A stretch of 61,778 nt of DNA from a virus: the IMG/VR virus record IMGVR_UViG_3300025141_010303, positions 1 to 61,778 of that record. The stretch is one strand, 5' to 3'. Positions 8,713 to 16,910 of this stretch are shown here, in pieces. The position numbers were made by a program, and so were the translations under genes. The notes under the pieces were generated by a model. The model had not been told where the DNA came from. It searched no databases and saw nothing but the letters and a program-made list of their open reading frames with translations. Position 1 is the stretch's first letter. Each line of letters opens with the position of its first letter.

Positions 8713-10050
8713 TTATCTTACCTCGTATCTATCTTTTGTAAATTTAATTGTTGGTTCATTTCTTAATCTATTTCTGTAGGATGTAAAGGATATTCTCACA
8801 CCCCAATTAAGATAATCTAAAATATCTTCTTTAGAAACAGATTTTTTCTTGTGAATAAAATCTAATATTTTCTTATAAGAATCTGTTTCATTTTTTATCA
8901 TTGGTAATTTATCTATCATTTTATTTAACATATTATTAAATTGATGAATAGCTATTTCCCATTTACCTTGTTCAAATCTTTCTAATGATTTACCACTCCA
9001 CTCATCTCTTAATTCTTTATCATCTAAAATATTATTTAACTTATTGAAGAACTCATCTTCATCTTTATAATATATCCCAGCATCATCAGCTAACTCGTGA
9101 TAATAACCATCATCGGAAAACATATATGGAACACCAACACTCATACCATCTGTAGCAGATACAGCCCAACCACCATATCTTTGTTTACAACTAATACCAA
9201 TGTAACAACTTGATAGTTTAGAAAAATATCCAAACCTATCATACTTATCATTTGTCATATATGGTTTTGTAACTGAATCTGTTAATGGCACCCACACTTC
9301 AAAATCTTGTCTATGTTCCCATAATCTATCCATTTGTTTTAAGAACCAATCATAGTTTTTATATTTATGTGGTCTGTGATTAAAGACAATTATTTTTTTA
9401 TTGGATGTTTGTTTTTCATACTTAGGTATTTCCCATCCCAAATAGTTGGGAACAATTATCTCATCCAATCGTATAAGCGACTTTTTATTAAAACTTTTCT
9501 TTGCATTCTTTAATATAAGTTCCTTTTGTCCATATGTATTGATACCACAACGTTCCATAGCTAATAGTCCAAGAAAATTAACATCCATCATTGTCATTTC
9601 ATAATTTGTTATTTCAGGAAATTCAGTCCAATGTGTATATCCAATAAACAATGGATTTATATTTGTATTATTGTATAAAAGATTTTTCAATTGTAAAGCA
9701 TGTTCTGGTAAATGTGTATAAACAATATCATAATCTTTTTTCTTCCAATCTATTTCTCTTATGATTGTTTTAAAATCAAAATGTGTTCTCATAGCATTTG
9801 GATAAGATGGAAGAGGTAATATGATTTGTTCTGTGTTATCAAAATCTAAACTATCAATTTGTCTTGGTGATATTATAGTCCAATACAAATCATTTCTTAT
9901 TTTATTTAATTCTCTAATAATGTTACCAAGGACAACAACATAAGAATCTTTTTCTAAATCTTTTTGATAAGTTATGTTTGGATAAACAAGAATGTTGTAT
10001 CCATATTCTTTATCGTTGTCCTTAACATCTATGAAGTTATTTAAGTTCAT
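8713..10050 (-). CDS. GT-B-type glycosyltransferase with small C-terminal helical domain
   Basis: 445 residues. The second half has the GT-B nucleotide-sugar site pattern: KIIVFNHRPHKYKNYDWFLK around 218-237, then ATDGMSVGVPYMFSDDGYYHELADDAG around 298-325. The last 50 residues (KKKSVSKEDILDYLNWGVRIS...) resemble a short winged-helix or DNA-contact module. It sits far from the glycan operon, next to an HD hydrolase and a ParB-nuclease gene, so DNA glucosylation is a possible role besides glycan synthesis. Family call moderate, acceptor unknown. Confidence 0.7.
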   Translation of the reverse strand: MNLNNFIDVKDNDKEYGYNILVYPNITYQKDLEKDSYVVVLGNIIRELNKIRNDLYWTIISPRQIDSLDFDNTEQIILPLPSYPNAMRTHFDFKTIIREIDWKKKDYDIVYTHLPEHALQLKNLLYNNTNINPLFIGYTHWTEFPEITNYEMTMMDVNFLGLLAMERCGINTYGQKELILKNAKKSFNKKSLIRLDEIIVPNYLGWEIPKYEKQTSNKKIIVFNHRPHKYKNYDWFLKQMDRLWEHRQDFEVWVPLTDSVTKPYMTNDKYDRFGYFSKLSSCYIGISCKQRYGGWAVSATDGMSVGVPYMFSDDGYYHELADDAGIYYKDEDEFFNKLNNILDDKELRDEWSGKSLERFEQGKWEIAIHQFNNMLNKMIDKLPMIKNETDSYKKILDFIHKKKSVSKEDILDYLNWGVRISFTSYRNRLRNEPTIKFTKDRYEVR

Positions 10051-10052
10051 TT

Positions 10053-11270
10053 TTAGATAGTATCCATATTTACATTGATTTTACCATTAAGAAGCTTTAC
10101 ATCACCATATACAACTTTGTAATTTTGTTTATCTTCATTGTGATTTTTAAACACATTTTTGATTGGTAGTATGTGACCAGACATAATTCCACTACCTGAT
10201 TTCTTCCAATCTTTTGCTAATAGTGTTGTAAATATAACACACCAATTTTTAGCGGTTTCATCATAAGTTACAAGAATGTATTGTCCTTCTCTAATACCTT
10301 TTCCACCCTTCCAATTAGTGTTACTACCGTCAAACTTAGTAACTTTAATTTCTACTTTATCATCAATATCACGGTGATAAACATCTGGATCAGTTGGGTG
10401 TCCAGTAGCAGCTACTACATCATGTCCTTCTGACATTAGAATTTTAGATATAATCATCTCACAATTGTGAGAAATAATTCCAGAAATTGAACCATGAGTA
10501 AAATCTTTATAAGGAAAATATTCTTCTCCATCAATTTTAGTTGATTGATTCAATGTTTTATTTATTATATTACTGATTCTATTAAATGATTGTTTAAAAA
10601 CATCATCGGTATAAATTTCTCCCCAATCTCTATCAAGGTTATTGGAACTGATAACCTTTACTTTATTTTTACCAGTAGCTTCTTCCCAAGCAGTTTTTAC
10701 TGCCATATCACCAGCGTCAACTTTTTTTAATAAAGATTTACCTTCACTACTCTGTTTTATATCTCTCAATTTATCAAGTGTTCCTTTACTTGTTCCCAAT
10801 CTTTTAATATGTTCATCTCTTAATTTGGGAGGCCTTGCTGTTCCATGTTCTTTCATATATGACTTTTCCGCAACATCAAACTCATTAAGTTTAACTGAAG
10901 GTTTCATATCACGATAAATATTAGTACTCGTTGTAGTTTGAAAGTTTGAGTATGGTGTATCTGGATTAGGATAGTCTTCATCAGAAAAGGTAACCCAAAC
11001 ATCACAACCTGATAGTTTAGCAGCGTCTATCCTTGTATGACCAGCTTCTGTCAAACCATCTTTCCAAATTACTACTGGTTGTTTATTTGCGGGTTTTCCT
11101 TCTGCGACTCTTATCTTATAACTTTCTGATATCTCTTCCTGTTTTTTTCTTTCTTCTTCTTCATTGGTATAGATTTCTTTATTATTTTTATTTGGAGTCA
11201 AATCATATGGATTAGCAAATAATTTTACTTCACCATTTATAGTTTTTTTAATTACTTTTATCTTTTTCAT
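10053..11270 (-). CDS. ParB-like domain fused to a PD-(D/E)XK-type nuclease domain
   Basis: 405 residues. Residues 60-95 carry a ParB/Srx-type motif (DGLTEAGHTRIDAAKLSG), and 125-200 form a helical DNA-binding-like segment. The C-terminal third has Pro295-Asp296, then Glu307-Ile308-Lys309, the spacing of a PD-(D/E)XK active site. It resembles a sequence-specific endonuclease with a ParB reader. The gene has its own TTGACT-type promoter 45 bases upstream of the start, so it is expressed apart from its upstream neighbour. Possible roles are exclusion of rival phages, host DNA attack or a homing-type function. Confidence 0.6.
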   Translation of the reverse strand: MKKIKVIKKTINGEVKLFANPYDLTPNKNNKEIYTNEEEERKKQEEISESYKIRVAEGKPANKQPVVIWKDGLTEAGHTRIDAAKLSGCDVWVTFSDEDYPNPDTPYSNFQTTTSTNIYRDMKPSVKLNEFDVAEKSYMKEHGTARPPKLRDEHIKRLGTSKGTLDKLRDIKQSSEGKSLLKKVDAGDMAVKTAWEEATGKNKVKVISSNNLDRDWGEIYTDDVFKQSFNRISNIINKTLNQSTKIDGEEYFPYKDFTHGSISGIISHNCEMIISKILMSEGHDVVAATGHPTDPDVYHRDIDDKVEIKVTKFDGSNTNWKGGKGIREGQYILVTYDETAKNWCVIFTTLLAKDWKKSGSGIMSGHILPIKNVFKNHNEDKQNYKVVYGDVKLLNGKINVNMDTI

Positions 11271-11321
11271 TGGTTTATTGCCTTATTTTATATTTTATAT
11301 TTTATTTTTAATCATTTAATT

Positions 11322-11351
11322 AATATACAACCTTTATACTATATAAGTCAA
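11322..11351 (-). promoter_or_regulatory. Conserved sigma70-type promoter copy 1
   Basis: TTGACT at 11346-11351 and TATATT at 11322-11327 with 18 bases between, and an A-rich tract upstream. It faces the ParB-nuclease gene (start 11270). Confidence 0.85.
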
Positions 11352-11367
11352 GCTTTTTTTTATTTTT

Positions 11368-12528
11368 TTATCTTCCAACTTCTCCTAAGTATTTTTCTTT
11401 ACATTCATCCCAAGTCATCCCAACTACATCTCCGTAGAATAATACCTCAGGTTTAATTCTATTATCATTAAATAATGTTGTGTATCTTCTGATAGCTTTA
11501 GGTTTCCACCAAGAATTAATTCTATCATAATCTAAAACATATTTTTGTTTCATTACTAAATCTTTATCTGTGATTTCATTTCTTAAATAATTTAATCCGT
11601 TCTCATACATATTAGCGAAGAATACACCTCGTTTAAAACCATGTTCATAATCCTTACCCTTGATTTCAAGATGTTTAAATACTCTATTAATAACATTTTG
11701 TTTAGGGCCTGTAGTTGTAACAGCCTTGTGATGTTCTTCTGGGTGATTTTCTTTTAACCATTTATTCCAAACTAAATAAACTGAATCATCAGGTTTAATC
11801 ATAATCTTACCAGCAGATTCACCAAGTGTTTTCCAATGTGGGATTCCATTGTATTGAGAATGAGCACCATAAAGAGATGTTGTAGTTAAACCAACAAGAA
11901 TATCGTCATAATCTTTCTTCCATTGCTCTCTAACATCTGAAACAGTAGTAAGAGCTGCAATTAATTTTCCACCTAACATATTAAAACCTAATGGCTGAAC
12001 ACAAACAATAGTAGAAGCTATAGCTGTATTATTTAATTTATGGTCAACAAACTTATTATCTTTTGTCCACTTAATATAATCATCTCTAACTTTAATTGAT
12101 GTAACATCTGAACCCAATGAAATCAATCCAAGTATTTTACCTGTAATTTTATCTTTAACATAATACTTTTGATTACGACCTGGATTAGCATTCCAATCCA
12201 TTGTATGAATTAATTTCCTAACCAAAGTCCAAGTCTTCGCATCTTCTGTAAATTCAACAACTGGATCTAGAGCTTCTATTTCTGAAACAGTTAAATCATA
12301 ATTATAAATGTCAGTTGGTTTCCACAACTTCGATCTGATAGTATTAAACTTATGAGCTTTAGTTCTCATCTTATATTCATCTTTATTAAACTCTTGCCAT
12401 TTCTTATATAAAGTTTGTTCCTGAACAGACATCAATTTTAACATATCTAAATTATCAATAAAGTTTTGCTTTTCTTTATCGAAATCAAATTCATCTGTTA
12501 CTTCAAAAAAATTATTAATTAAACTCAA
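11368..12528 (-). CDS. DUF4338/DruA-like protein
   Basis: 386 residues, starting with TTG (MSLINN) after AGAGGAA at normal spacing. Residues 125-255 resemble the DUF4338 core found in Druantia DruA and related phage proteins: KITGKILGLISLGSDV, a following YIKWT element, an NNTAIASTIVCVQPLG stretch and VGLTTTSLYGAHSQYNGIPHW. The biochemical activity of that family is not settled. No membrane segment. It is separated from the ParB-nuclease gene by an intergenic promoter. The homology is by motif pattern only and needs a profile search. Confidence 0.5.
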   Translation of the reverse strand: MSLINNFFEVTDEFDFDKEKQNFIDNLDMLKLMSVQEQTLYKKWQEFNKDEYKMRTKAHKFNTIRSKLWKPTDIYNYDLTVSEIEALDPVVEFTEDAKTWTLVRKLIHTMDWNANPGRNQKYYVKDKITGKILGLISLGSDVTSIKVRDDYIKWTKDNKFVDHKLNNTAIASTIVCVQPLGFNMLGGKLIAALTTVSDVREQWKKDYDDILVGLTTTSLYGAHSQYNGIPHWKTLGESAGKIMIKPDDSVYLVWNKWLKENHPEEHHKAVTTTGPKQNVINRVFKHLEIKGKDYEHGFKRGVFFANMYENGLNYLRNEITDKDLVMKQKYVLDYDRINSWWKPKAIRRYTTLFNDNRIKPEVLFYGDVVGMTWDECKEKYLGEVGR

Positions 12529-12572
12529 AAATATTCCTCTTTTGATACAAAACTATACTACTTATTTGCTGC

Positions 12573-12617
12573 AAGCAATGAAGCAATAAGCAATAAGCAA
12601 CGAAGCAATAAAGCAAT
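12573..12617. repeat. Six short direct repeats (AAGCAAT units)
   Basis: Six copies of AAGCAA(T/C) occur in 45 bases with a period of 7 or 8, in the 92-base gap between the membrane gene and the DUF4338-like gene. Copies start at 12573, 12581, 12588, 12595, 12603 and 12611. They resemble iterons or a slippage-prone microsatellite; they also lie upstream of the DUF4338-like gene end, in its 3' region. Confidence 0.7.
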
Positions 12618-12620
12618 TGA

Positions 12621-12959
12621 TCATATTAGTTGTAATAACATTATCAACAATCCTAAAAACATAGATATCCCCGTTTTTATCGAAACACCTTCCCCCAACA
12701 TCATCCAAGTAATAATCGGAAACGAAATCATACCTGTAGCAAATCCTAATAATCTAATAGGCCATAATTGACCAAATCCAATATAACCATATTTAGTTGA
12801 AAGTATAAGCATATAAGAAATTGGAAGACCAAGACATGCCAATAAAAATGGATTATCTTTTGCCCATTTCCAAATTAATTGTCCATTTAATTGATACCAT
12901 ATGATTATCTGTGTAAAAAATAATATACAGATAGTTATCATAACCTCTTTATTTATCAC
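12621..12959 (-). CDS. Small polytopic membrane protein, SMR/DMT-like
   Basis: 112 residues with four likely membrane helices (about 6-24, 37-54, 64-86 and 91-111). The start is GTG at 12959 just after the upstream stop; ATG at 12941 is an alternative but is only two bases from its GAGG. The size and helix count resemble small multidrug-resistance or drug/metabolite transporter halves, though the conserved Glu of EmrE helix 1 is not seen. Transport role is speculative. Confidence 0.6.
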   Translation of the reverse strand: MINKEVMITICILFFTQIIIWYQLNGQLIWKWAKDNPFLLACLGLPISYMLILSTKYGYIGFGQLWPIRLLGFATGMISFPIITWMMLGEGVSIKTGISMFLGLLIMLLQLI

Positions 12960-13181
12960 TTATAATTTTTTCCTTACATGTCTCTTTTGTGCTTTGGAAG
13001 GTTTATTATGTTTCTTTTCAGGTTCTGGTTCAACATCATCATTTGGATTTTTATTTATATCTCTAACTTCATTTTTCCATTGTTCTTTTGATATGTATCT
13101 GAAACCCTCTTCATATAAAACTGACGCCTTATGTTCATCCACTCTGACTACTTTACCAGTCGGTGATTTCATTGTTTTCAT
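12960..13181 (-). CDS. Small basic protein of unknown function
   Basis: 73 residues: an N-terminal half that reads as a compact domain (SPTGKVVRVDEHKASVLYEEGFRYI) and a highly basic tail (KPSKAQKRHVRKKL) suitable for nucleic-acid contact. GAGG precedes the ATG. It lies between a 3D-domain protein and a small membrane protein. Not recognised. Confidence 0.6.
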   Translation of the reverse strand: MKTMKSPTGKVVRVDEHKASVLYEEGFRYISKEQWKNEVRDINKNPNDDVEPEPEKKHNKPSKAQKRHVRKKL

Positions 13182-13195
13182 ACTTTACCTCTATA

Positions 13196-13705
13196 TTAAT
13201 CTACAGCTAATAAATTATTTTCATTTACAGCAGTATAACTATACATCCTCGCATTAGTATATTTGAATTTGTTAGAACCTTTTGATTTAAGAATATCTAC
13301 TCTTTTTGTAAATCTAGAATTCATTGTATCACGAACCTGATATACACCACTGTTATTACCAATACCCTCTATTACAATATAATCTCCATAATCAAATGGA
13401 CCACCCCACCTCTTTAATAAATCACGAGATAAAGCAACAAATCTATATGAACTAGCTTTTCTTGGATTTATCTTTGTTCCGTCAGCAAGTTCATTTGGTG
13501 TTCTATCTGTTTGAGCACGAGTTGGATTATACATAGTTACTATTACATTATATTCAAATAATTCAATCTTATTTTTTAATTCGTTATTTTCAGATTCCAA
13601 TACAGTAACTCTATTATGTAAATCTTCAATTATATTATCTGAATACCAAAACATTATTGTAAGTGATGCTATATATCCTAATATAGCATAAGTTGATCTT
13701 ATCAT
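13196..13705 (-). CDS. 3D-domain (RlpA/MltA-like) envelope protein
   Basis: 169 residues: N-terminal membrane anchor or uncleaved signal (6-22), a coiled coil (about 26-50) and a double-psi beta-barrel 3D domain from about 53 (VTMYNPTRAQTDRTPNELADGTKI, GDYIVIEG, VRDTMNSRF, KRVDILKS). The three Asp that name the domain are visible (near residues 63, 123 and 137). 3D and RlpA domains act on or bind peptidoglycan in the periplasm, so a role in lysis or wall remodelling is likely. It has its own TTGACT-type promoter and AAAGGA before the ATG. Confidence 0.75.
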   Translation of the reverse strand: MIRSTYAILGYIASLTIMFWYSDNIIEDLHNRVTVLESENNELKNKIELFEYNVIVTMYNPTRAQTDRTPNELADGTKINPRKASSYRFVALSRDLLKRWGGPFDYGDYIVIEGIGNNSGVYQVRDTMNSRFTKRVDILKSKGSNKFKYTNARMYSYTAVNENNLLAVD

Positions 13706-13751
13706 TTATGATTCCTTTACTAAGTAATTATTAATTTTTATCATACCATAT

Positions 13752-13781
13752 AATATACAACATTTATATAATATGAGTCAA
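13752..13781 (-). promoter_or_regulatory. Conserved sigma70-type promoter copy 2
   Basis: TTGACT at 13776-13781 and TATATT at 13752-13757, spacing 18, A-tract upstream, between the phoH stop and the 3D-domain gene it drives. Confidence 0.85.
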
Positions 13782-13788
13782 GCTTTTT

Positions 13789-14655
13789 TTATTTTAATTT
13801 ATAATCTATTTTATTTGATATTTCAAACGAGCCATCAGTTGGTAATATCTCTTCATCCTTCACCCACATCGATATCGTTTTCTCAGCTGATATCTCATCA
13901 ATTATTGAAAAATTATCACGATATCTCTTTAATAATTTTTTAACAAGTGGATGCCTGACAATATCTTTTTCTTTAAATGAAGCTAATCCAATACCCTTAA
14001 CACCAGCGAATCTTTTAATTGCATCTTCTAATCCACTTGTTCTTTTCTTTAAATCAGATTGTTCTAAATCACCTGTGATAATATATTTACTTCTATCACC
14101 TATACGAGTAACAAACATTTTAATTTGTTCAGGTGTAGCATTCTGAGCTTCATCAAGTATAACAATTTTATCAGATAATGTTAAACCTCTCATAAATGCT
14201 AATGGAATAACTTGAATAATACCATCGTGTTTCAATACTTCCAAACGATTCTTACCTATGATTTGTTCCATATTATAATAGAATGACATCATAAATGGTG
14301 CTGTCTTTTCATCAACATCACCTGGTAAGAAACCAATCTTTTCTCCATCAGCTTCCACTAAAGGTTTTACAATAATAATACCATTGATTGAATTATCTTT
14401 TGATATCAACATTTTCAATGCATGATATACAGAAAGATAAGTCTTACCACAACCAGCTGGACCAATACAGAAAGTGATATCTTTTGAAGATATAGTTTTA
14501 TAAAAACGCTTTTGAGCTGCATTTCTAAATTCCATATTCCACTCCATATTCTTTAAGTCTTTTAATGCTTGTCGTTTATTTGTAATTGTATGATTATCTG
14601 ATTGTTTGGTTATAACTTTTTTTGTAGAGCTGTTAACATTTTTGTTTTTTGACAT
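13789..14655 (-). CDS. phoH: PhoH-like P-loop ATPase
   Basis: 288 residues with Walker A GPAGCGKT (65-72), Walker B IVILDEAQ (164-171) and a sensor-like YIITGDLEQSD (about 190-200), the standard PhoH arrangement. PhoH is an ATPase linked to RNA metabolism and phosphate stress and is a common marine phage gene; its benefit to the phage is not established. The start has GGAGG upstream. A near-palindrome (14680-14701) lies in the leader and could be a regulatory site, but no binding protein is evident. Confidence 0.93.
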   Translation of the reverse strand: MSKNKNVNSSTKKVITKQSDNHTITNKRQALKDLKNMEWNMEFRNAAQKRFYKTISSKDITFCIGPAGCGKTYLSVYHALKMLISKDNSINGIIIVKPLVEADGEKIGFLPGDVDEKTAPFMMSFYYNMEQIIGKNRLEVLKHDGIIQVIPLAFMRGLTLSDKIVILDEAQNATPEQIKMFVTRIGDRSKYIITGDLEQSDLKKRTSGLEDAIKRFAGVKGIGLASFKEKDIVRHPLVKKLLKRYRDNFSIIDEISAEKTISMWVKDEEILPTDGSFEISNKIDYKLK

Positions 14656-14731
14656 AAATTAATACCTCCAGTTATGTGTGATATTCTTATTAATAAATAT
14701 CATATATACTGAAGAATAATTACAATTATAT

Positions 14732-14769
14732 CAAACAAAAATGGGTTCAGTATATTTCAACTGAACCCA
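14732..14769 (-). terminator. Rho-independent terminator after the small membrane gene
   Basis: A perfect 10-bp stem (14742-14751 with 14760-14769, loop 8) is followed on the minus strand by TTTTTGTTTG. It lies 26 bases after the stop at 14795 and insulates phoH from upstream transcription. Confidence 0.85.
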
Positions 14770-14794
14770 GATTATCATATGTAATTTACATCAC

Positions 14795-15025
14795 TTATTT
14801 ATCAGTCCATAAACCGAATAAAACAATAAGTGCAATCAAACCGGCCAAGCCACCACCCATAAAGGTAGTAACTAAAGCTGATATATTGCCTACGATGTCT
14901 AATCCAAGAGTACCTGTACCGAATATTACCTGAGCCATAACGCCCAAGGTTACTAATCCAGTAAGTACACCTACGAATCCTACAATCACATCATTTATTG
15001 TCGAAAATACACTTTTAATATTCAT
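14795..15025 (-). CDS. Small Gly-rich membrane protein
   Basis: 76 residues with two membrane helices (about 12-35 and 52-72) rich in Gly, Val and Leu and a short polar end (WTDK). AGGAG precedes the ATG and a terminator follows the stop. It forms a pair with the beta-barrel gene just upstream. A holin-like or inner-membrane partner role is possible but unsupported; family not recognised. Confidence 0.65.
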   Translation of the reverse strand: MNIKSVFSTINDVIVGFVGVLTGLVTLGVMAQVIFGTGTLGLDIVGNISALVTTFMGGGLAGLIALIVLFGLWTDK

Positions 15026-15053
15026 GTTATTTTTCTCCTATGATTTAGTGTTA

Positions 15054-15869
15054 TTAGAATGAATAACTGACTCTGATTAATGTATCACCATCAGCAGAAA
15101 GCTCTGTTGACAAATGTACTTTATCAGAACAATTATACCCAACTCCATATAGCACTTCCTCATCAGAATTATATCCAATGAGTACAAAAGCGCCTTTAGC
15201 AAAATCTGGTATTACAGCACAACGAAGCCAATAGGCATTGTCATTTGCTAAGTCGTATTCAAAAGATGATTCAAATGGCATACCAAAAAATACACCACTT
15301 TCTGAAACATCAATAAGTTGAGCGTCGTTACTATTCACGGATAGTCCAACTTCCGAATCTACCCCAAACAGTGATACATTATAAGACAAACGAGTTGCCC
15401 AATAAGCATCATTACCATAAAATGCATTTACTCCTACCCCCCACGCTGATGTCGAAAACCCAACACCATTGCTTATAGAGTGATCTCTTGGAGTAGATAC
15501 ATAGTAGTTGTTTGATGGTCTGTGAAGACCCCAAGCCAACCCATATGGTTCTGCTTGACTACCGAATGTTAATGTAATCATATCAGTTACCGACCAGCTA
15601 TATTTAGCTTCTTCAATGTTTACATTACCATCTGATAGATTTGTACTTAATTCCCAACCATCACCTTTGAATATCATTCCTGTATATGCATTAGAAAAAG
15701 ATGTATCTTCTCCAATAACAATATCAGTACTAAATTCACCAGTTACTTGAGTACTAACAACATTAGTGTTATCAGTATCAAGTTCACCAGCCACTTGTGA
15801 ACTGACAATACCTAATGTGCCAATCATAAGTGCCAATGTGATGATTACGTTTTTCATACTATTCTTCAT
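15054..15869 (-). CDS. Predicted secreted outer-membrane beta-barrel protein
   Basis: The best start is the ATG at 15869 with GGGAG upstream (the frame opens at 15917), giving 271 residues. It begins with a Sec signal peptide (Lys-rich n-region, ITLALMIGTLGIVSS, cleavage near QVAGE). The mature part is a series of alternating hydrophobic/aromatic strands and ends in TLIRVSYSF, with the terminal Phe that BAM recognises in outer-membrane barrels. Phage-made outer-membrane proteins such as lambda Lom or PA-2 Lc change the host surface or block superinfection. This one would act at the host outer membrane; family not identified. Confidence 0.72.
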   Translation of the reverse strand: MKNSMKNVIITLALMIGTLGIVSSQVAGELDTDNTNVVSTQVTGEFSTDIVIGEDTSFSNAYTGMIFKGDGWELSTNLSDGNVNIEEAKYSWSVTDMITLTFGSQAEPYGLAWGLHRPSNNYYVSTPRDHSISNGVGFSTSAWGVGVNAFYGNDAYWATRLSYNVSLFGVDSEVGLSVNSNDAQLIDVSESGVFFGMPFESSFEYDLANDNAYWLRCAVIPDFAKGAFVLIGYNSDEEVLYGVGYNCSDKVHLSTELSADGDTLIRVSYSF

Positions 15870-16151
15870 ATGGTTTCTCCCTATGTTACGATTTACTACT
15901 TGTTTTATATTATACACACAATCCTCTTACAACAGCAAATTGCCTTCATTGATAACATTATATTAACTTATGAACTTTAGATATTTAAGAAAAAATATCT
16001 CTTTTGATTGTGTTTGATATGTGCGTACAATAACTTTATAACCTACTTATTATATAAGTATAAGGAAAAATCCCAAAACGATTAATTTTTTTTATTTAAT
16101 TTTTTTTCTGTCTGTTGATAAATTAACATATTTTTAAACAAATTTAATAAT

Positions 16152-16485
16152 TGGTGGAGATGCTGAGACTCGAACTCAGGTCTTGATATCCATTAATATA
16201 AAAATTATTCACAAGTTTATTTGGTTTCTTTCCCACCAACAAAGTCCGCTTTCCAGACAATTCGTTATTTTACATCGAGATTGAGATTTGCTTAACTTAC
16301 GATGGTTCTTCCGATTATGACACCACCTTATCTTCTATCGGAGTTAAAGGGTGATGGTAACCTACGCGTAGGCTACATTGTATGTGTTATAATTGCCAGT
16401 TATTACTAGCTGTTGATTGTTTAAGTCAATCATACTACTTGTATTTTTATACCTAAAAACACCAATCGAAACCAAACTCATCCCC
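16152..16485 (-). ncRNA. ssrA: tmRNA (transfer-messenger RNA), phage-encoded
   Basis: The 5' end (GGGGATGAGTTTGGTTTCGA, at 16485) and 3' end (T-arm GAGTTCGAGTCTC, then CATCTCCACCA ending at 16152) pair into the tRNA-like acceptor with one G-U. CCA is encoded. The tag frame starts at GGC (16395-16397) and reads GNYNTYNVAYA before TAG at 16362-16364, which sits in the hairpin that usually holds the tmRNA stop. The tag is preceded by the charged Ala. About 334 nt is normal for a one-piece tmRNA. The gene abuts the stop of the upstream ORF by one base. The C-terminal AYA differs from the usual LAA degradation end. Confidence 0.95.
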
Positions 16486-16486
16486 A

Positions 16487-16873
16487 TTAAGATTCACCTA
16501 CTTGACCAAGTGCTAAATCTTTTTTATATTTTTTTAATTCTTTTTCAAACTCTTTTAACTCTTTATGTTTATTAACATATTCTTCTAACAAATCTCCAAC
16601 ACTTCTAAATCGACTATCGTGGCGTCTATCACTTTCTAAACCAAATTCATATTCTTCTGGAATATCATCATATTCTTCCGGAATATCATCATCAAATTGC
16701 CTTAATACTTCTACAATTTGATTTCCTTGTTTAACAATATCAATTAATACATTTCCAGCATAATCTATATCTTCATCTATTTTATCCATTCGTTTATTTA
16801 TGGATACAAGTAAATCAACCATAAGTTCGTTTTGTTTAAGTATATTAATTAATATATCTTGTTTATCTGACAT
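16487..16873 (-). CDS. Acidic helical protein upstream of the tmRNA
   Basis: 128 residues, mostly helical, with a tandem DDIPEEY repeat near residues 62-75 and a charged C-terminal helix. AGGAG precedes the ATG. The stop is immediately before the tmRNA 5' end, so both are probably on one transcript cut by RNase. Not recognised. Confidence 0.65.
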   Translation of the reverse strand: MSDKQDILINILKQNELMVDLLVSINKRMDKIDEDIDYAGNVLIDIVKQGNQIVEVLRQFDDDIPEEYDDIPEEYEFGLESDRRHDSRFRSVGDLLEEYVNKHKELKEFEKELKKYKKDLALGQVGES

Positions 16874-16910
16874 TATAATATTCTCCTATATATAATAAAT
16901 ATAATAGTTT

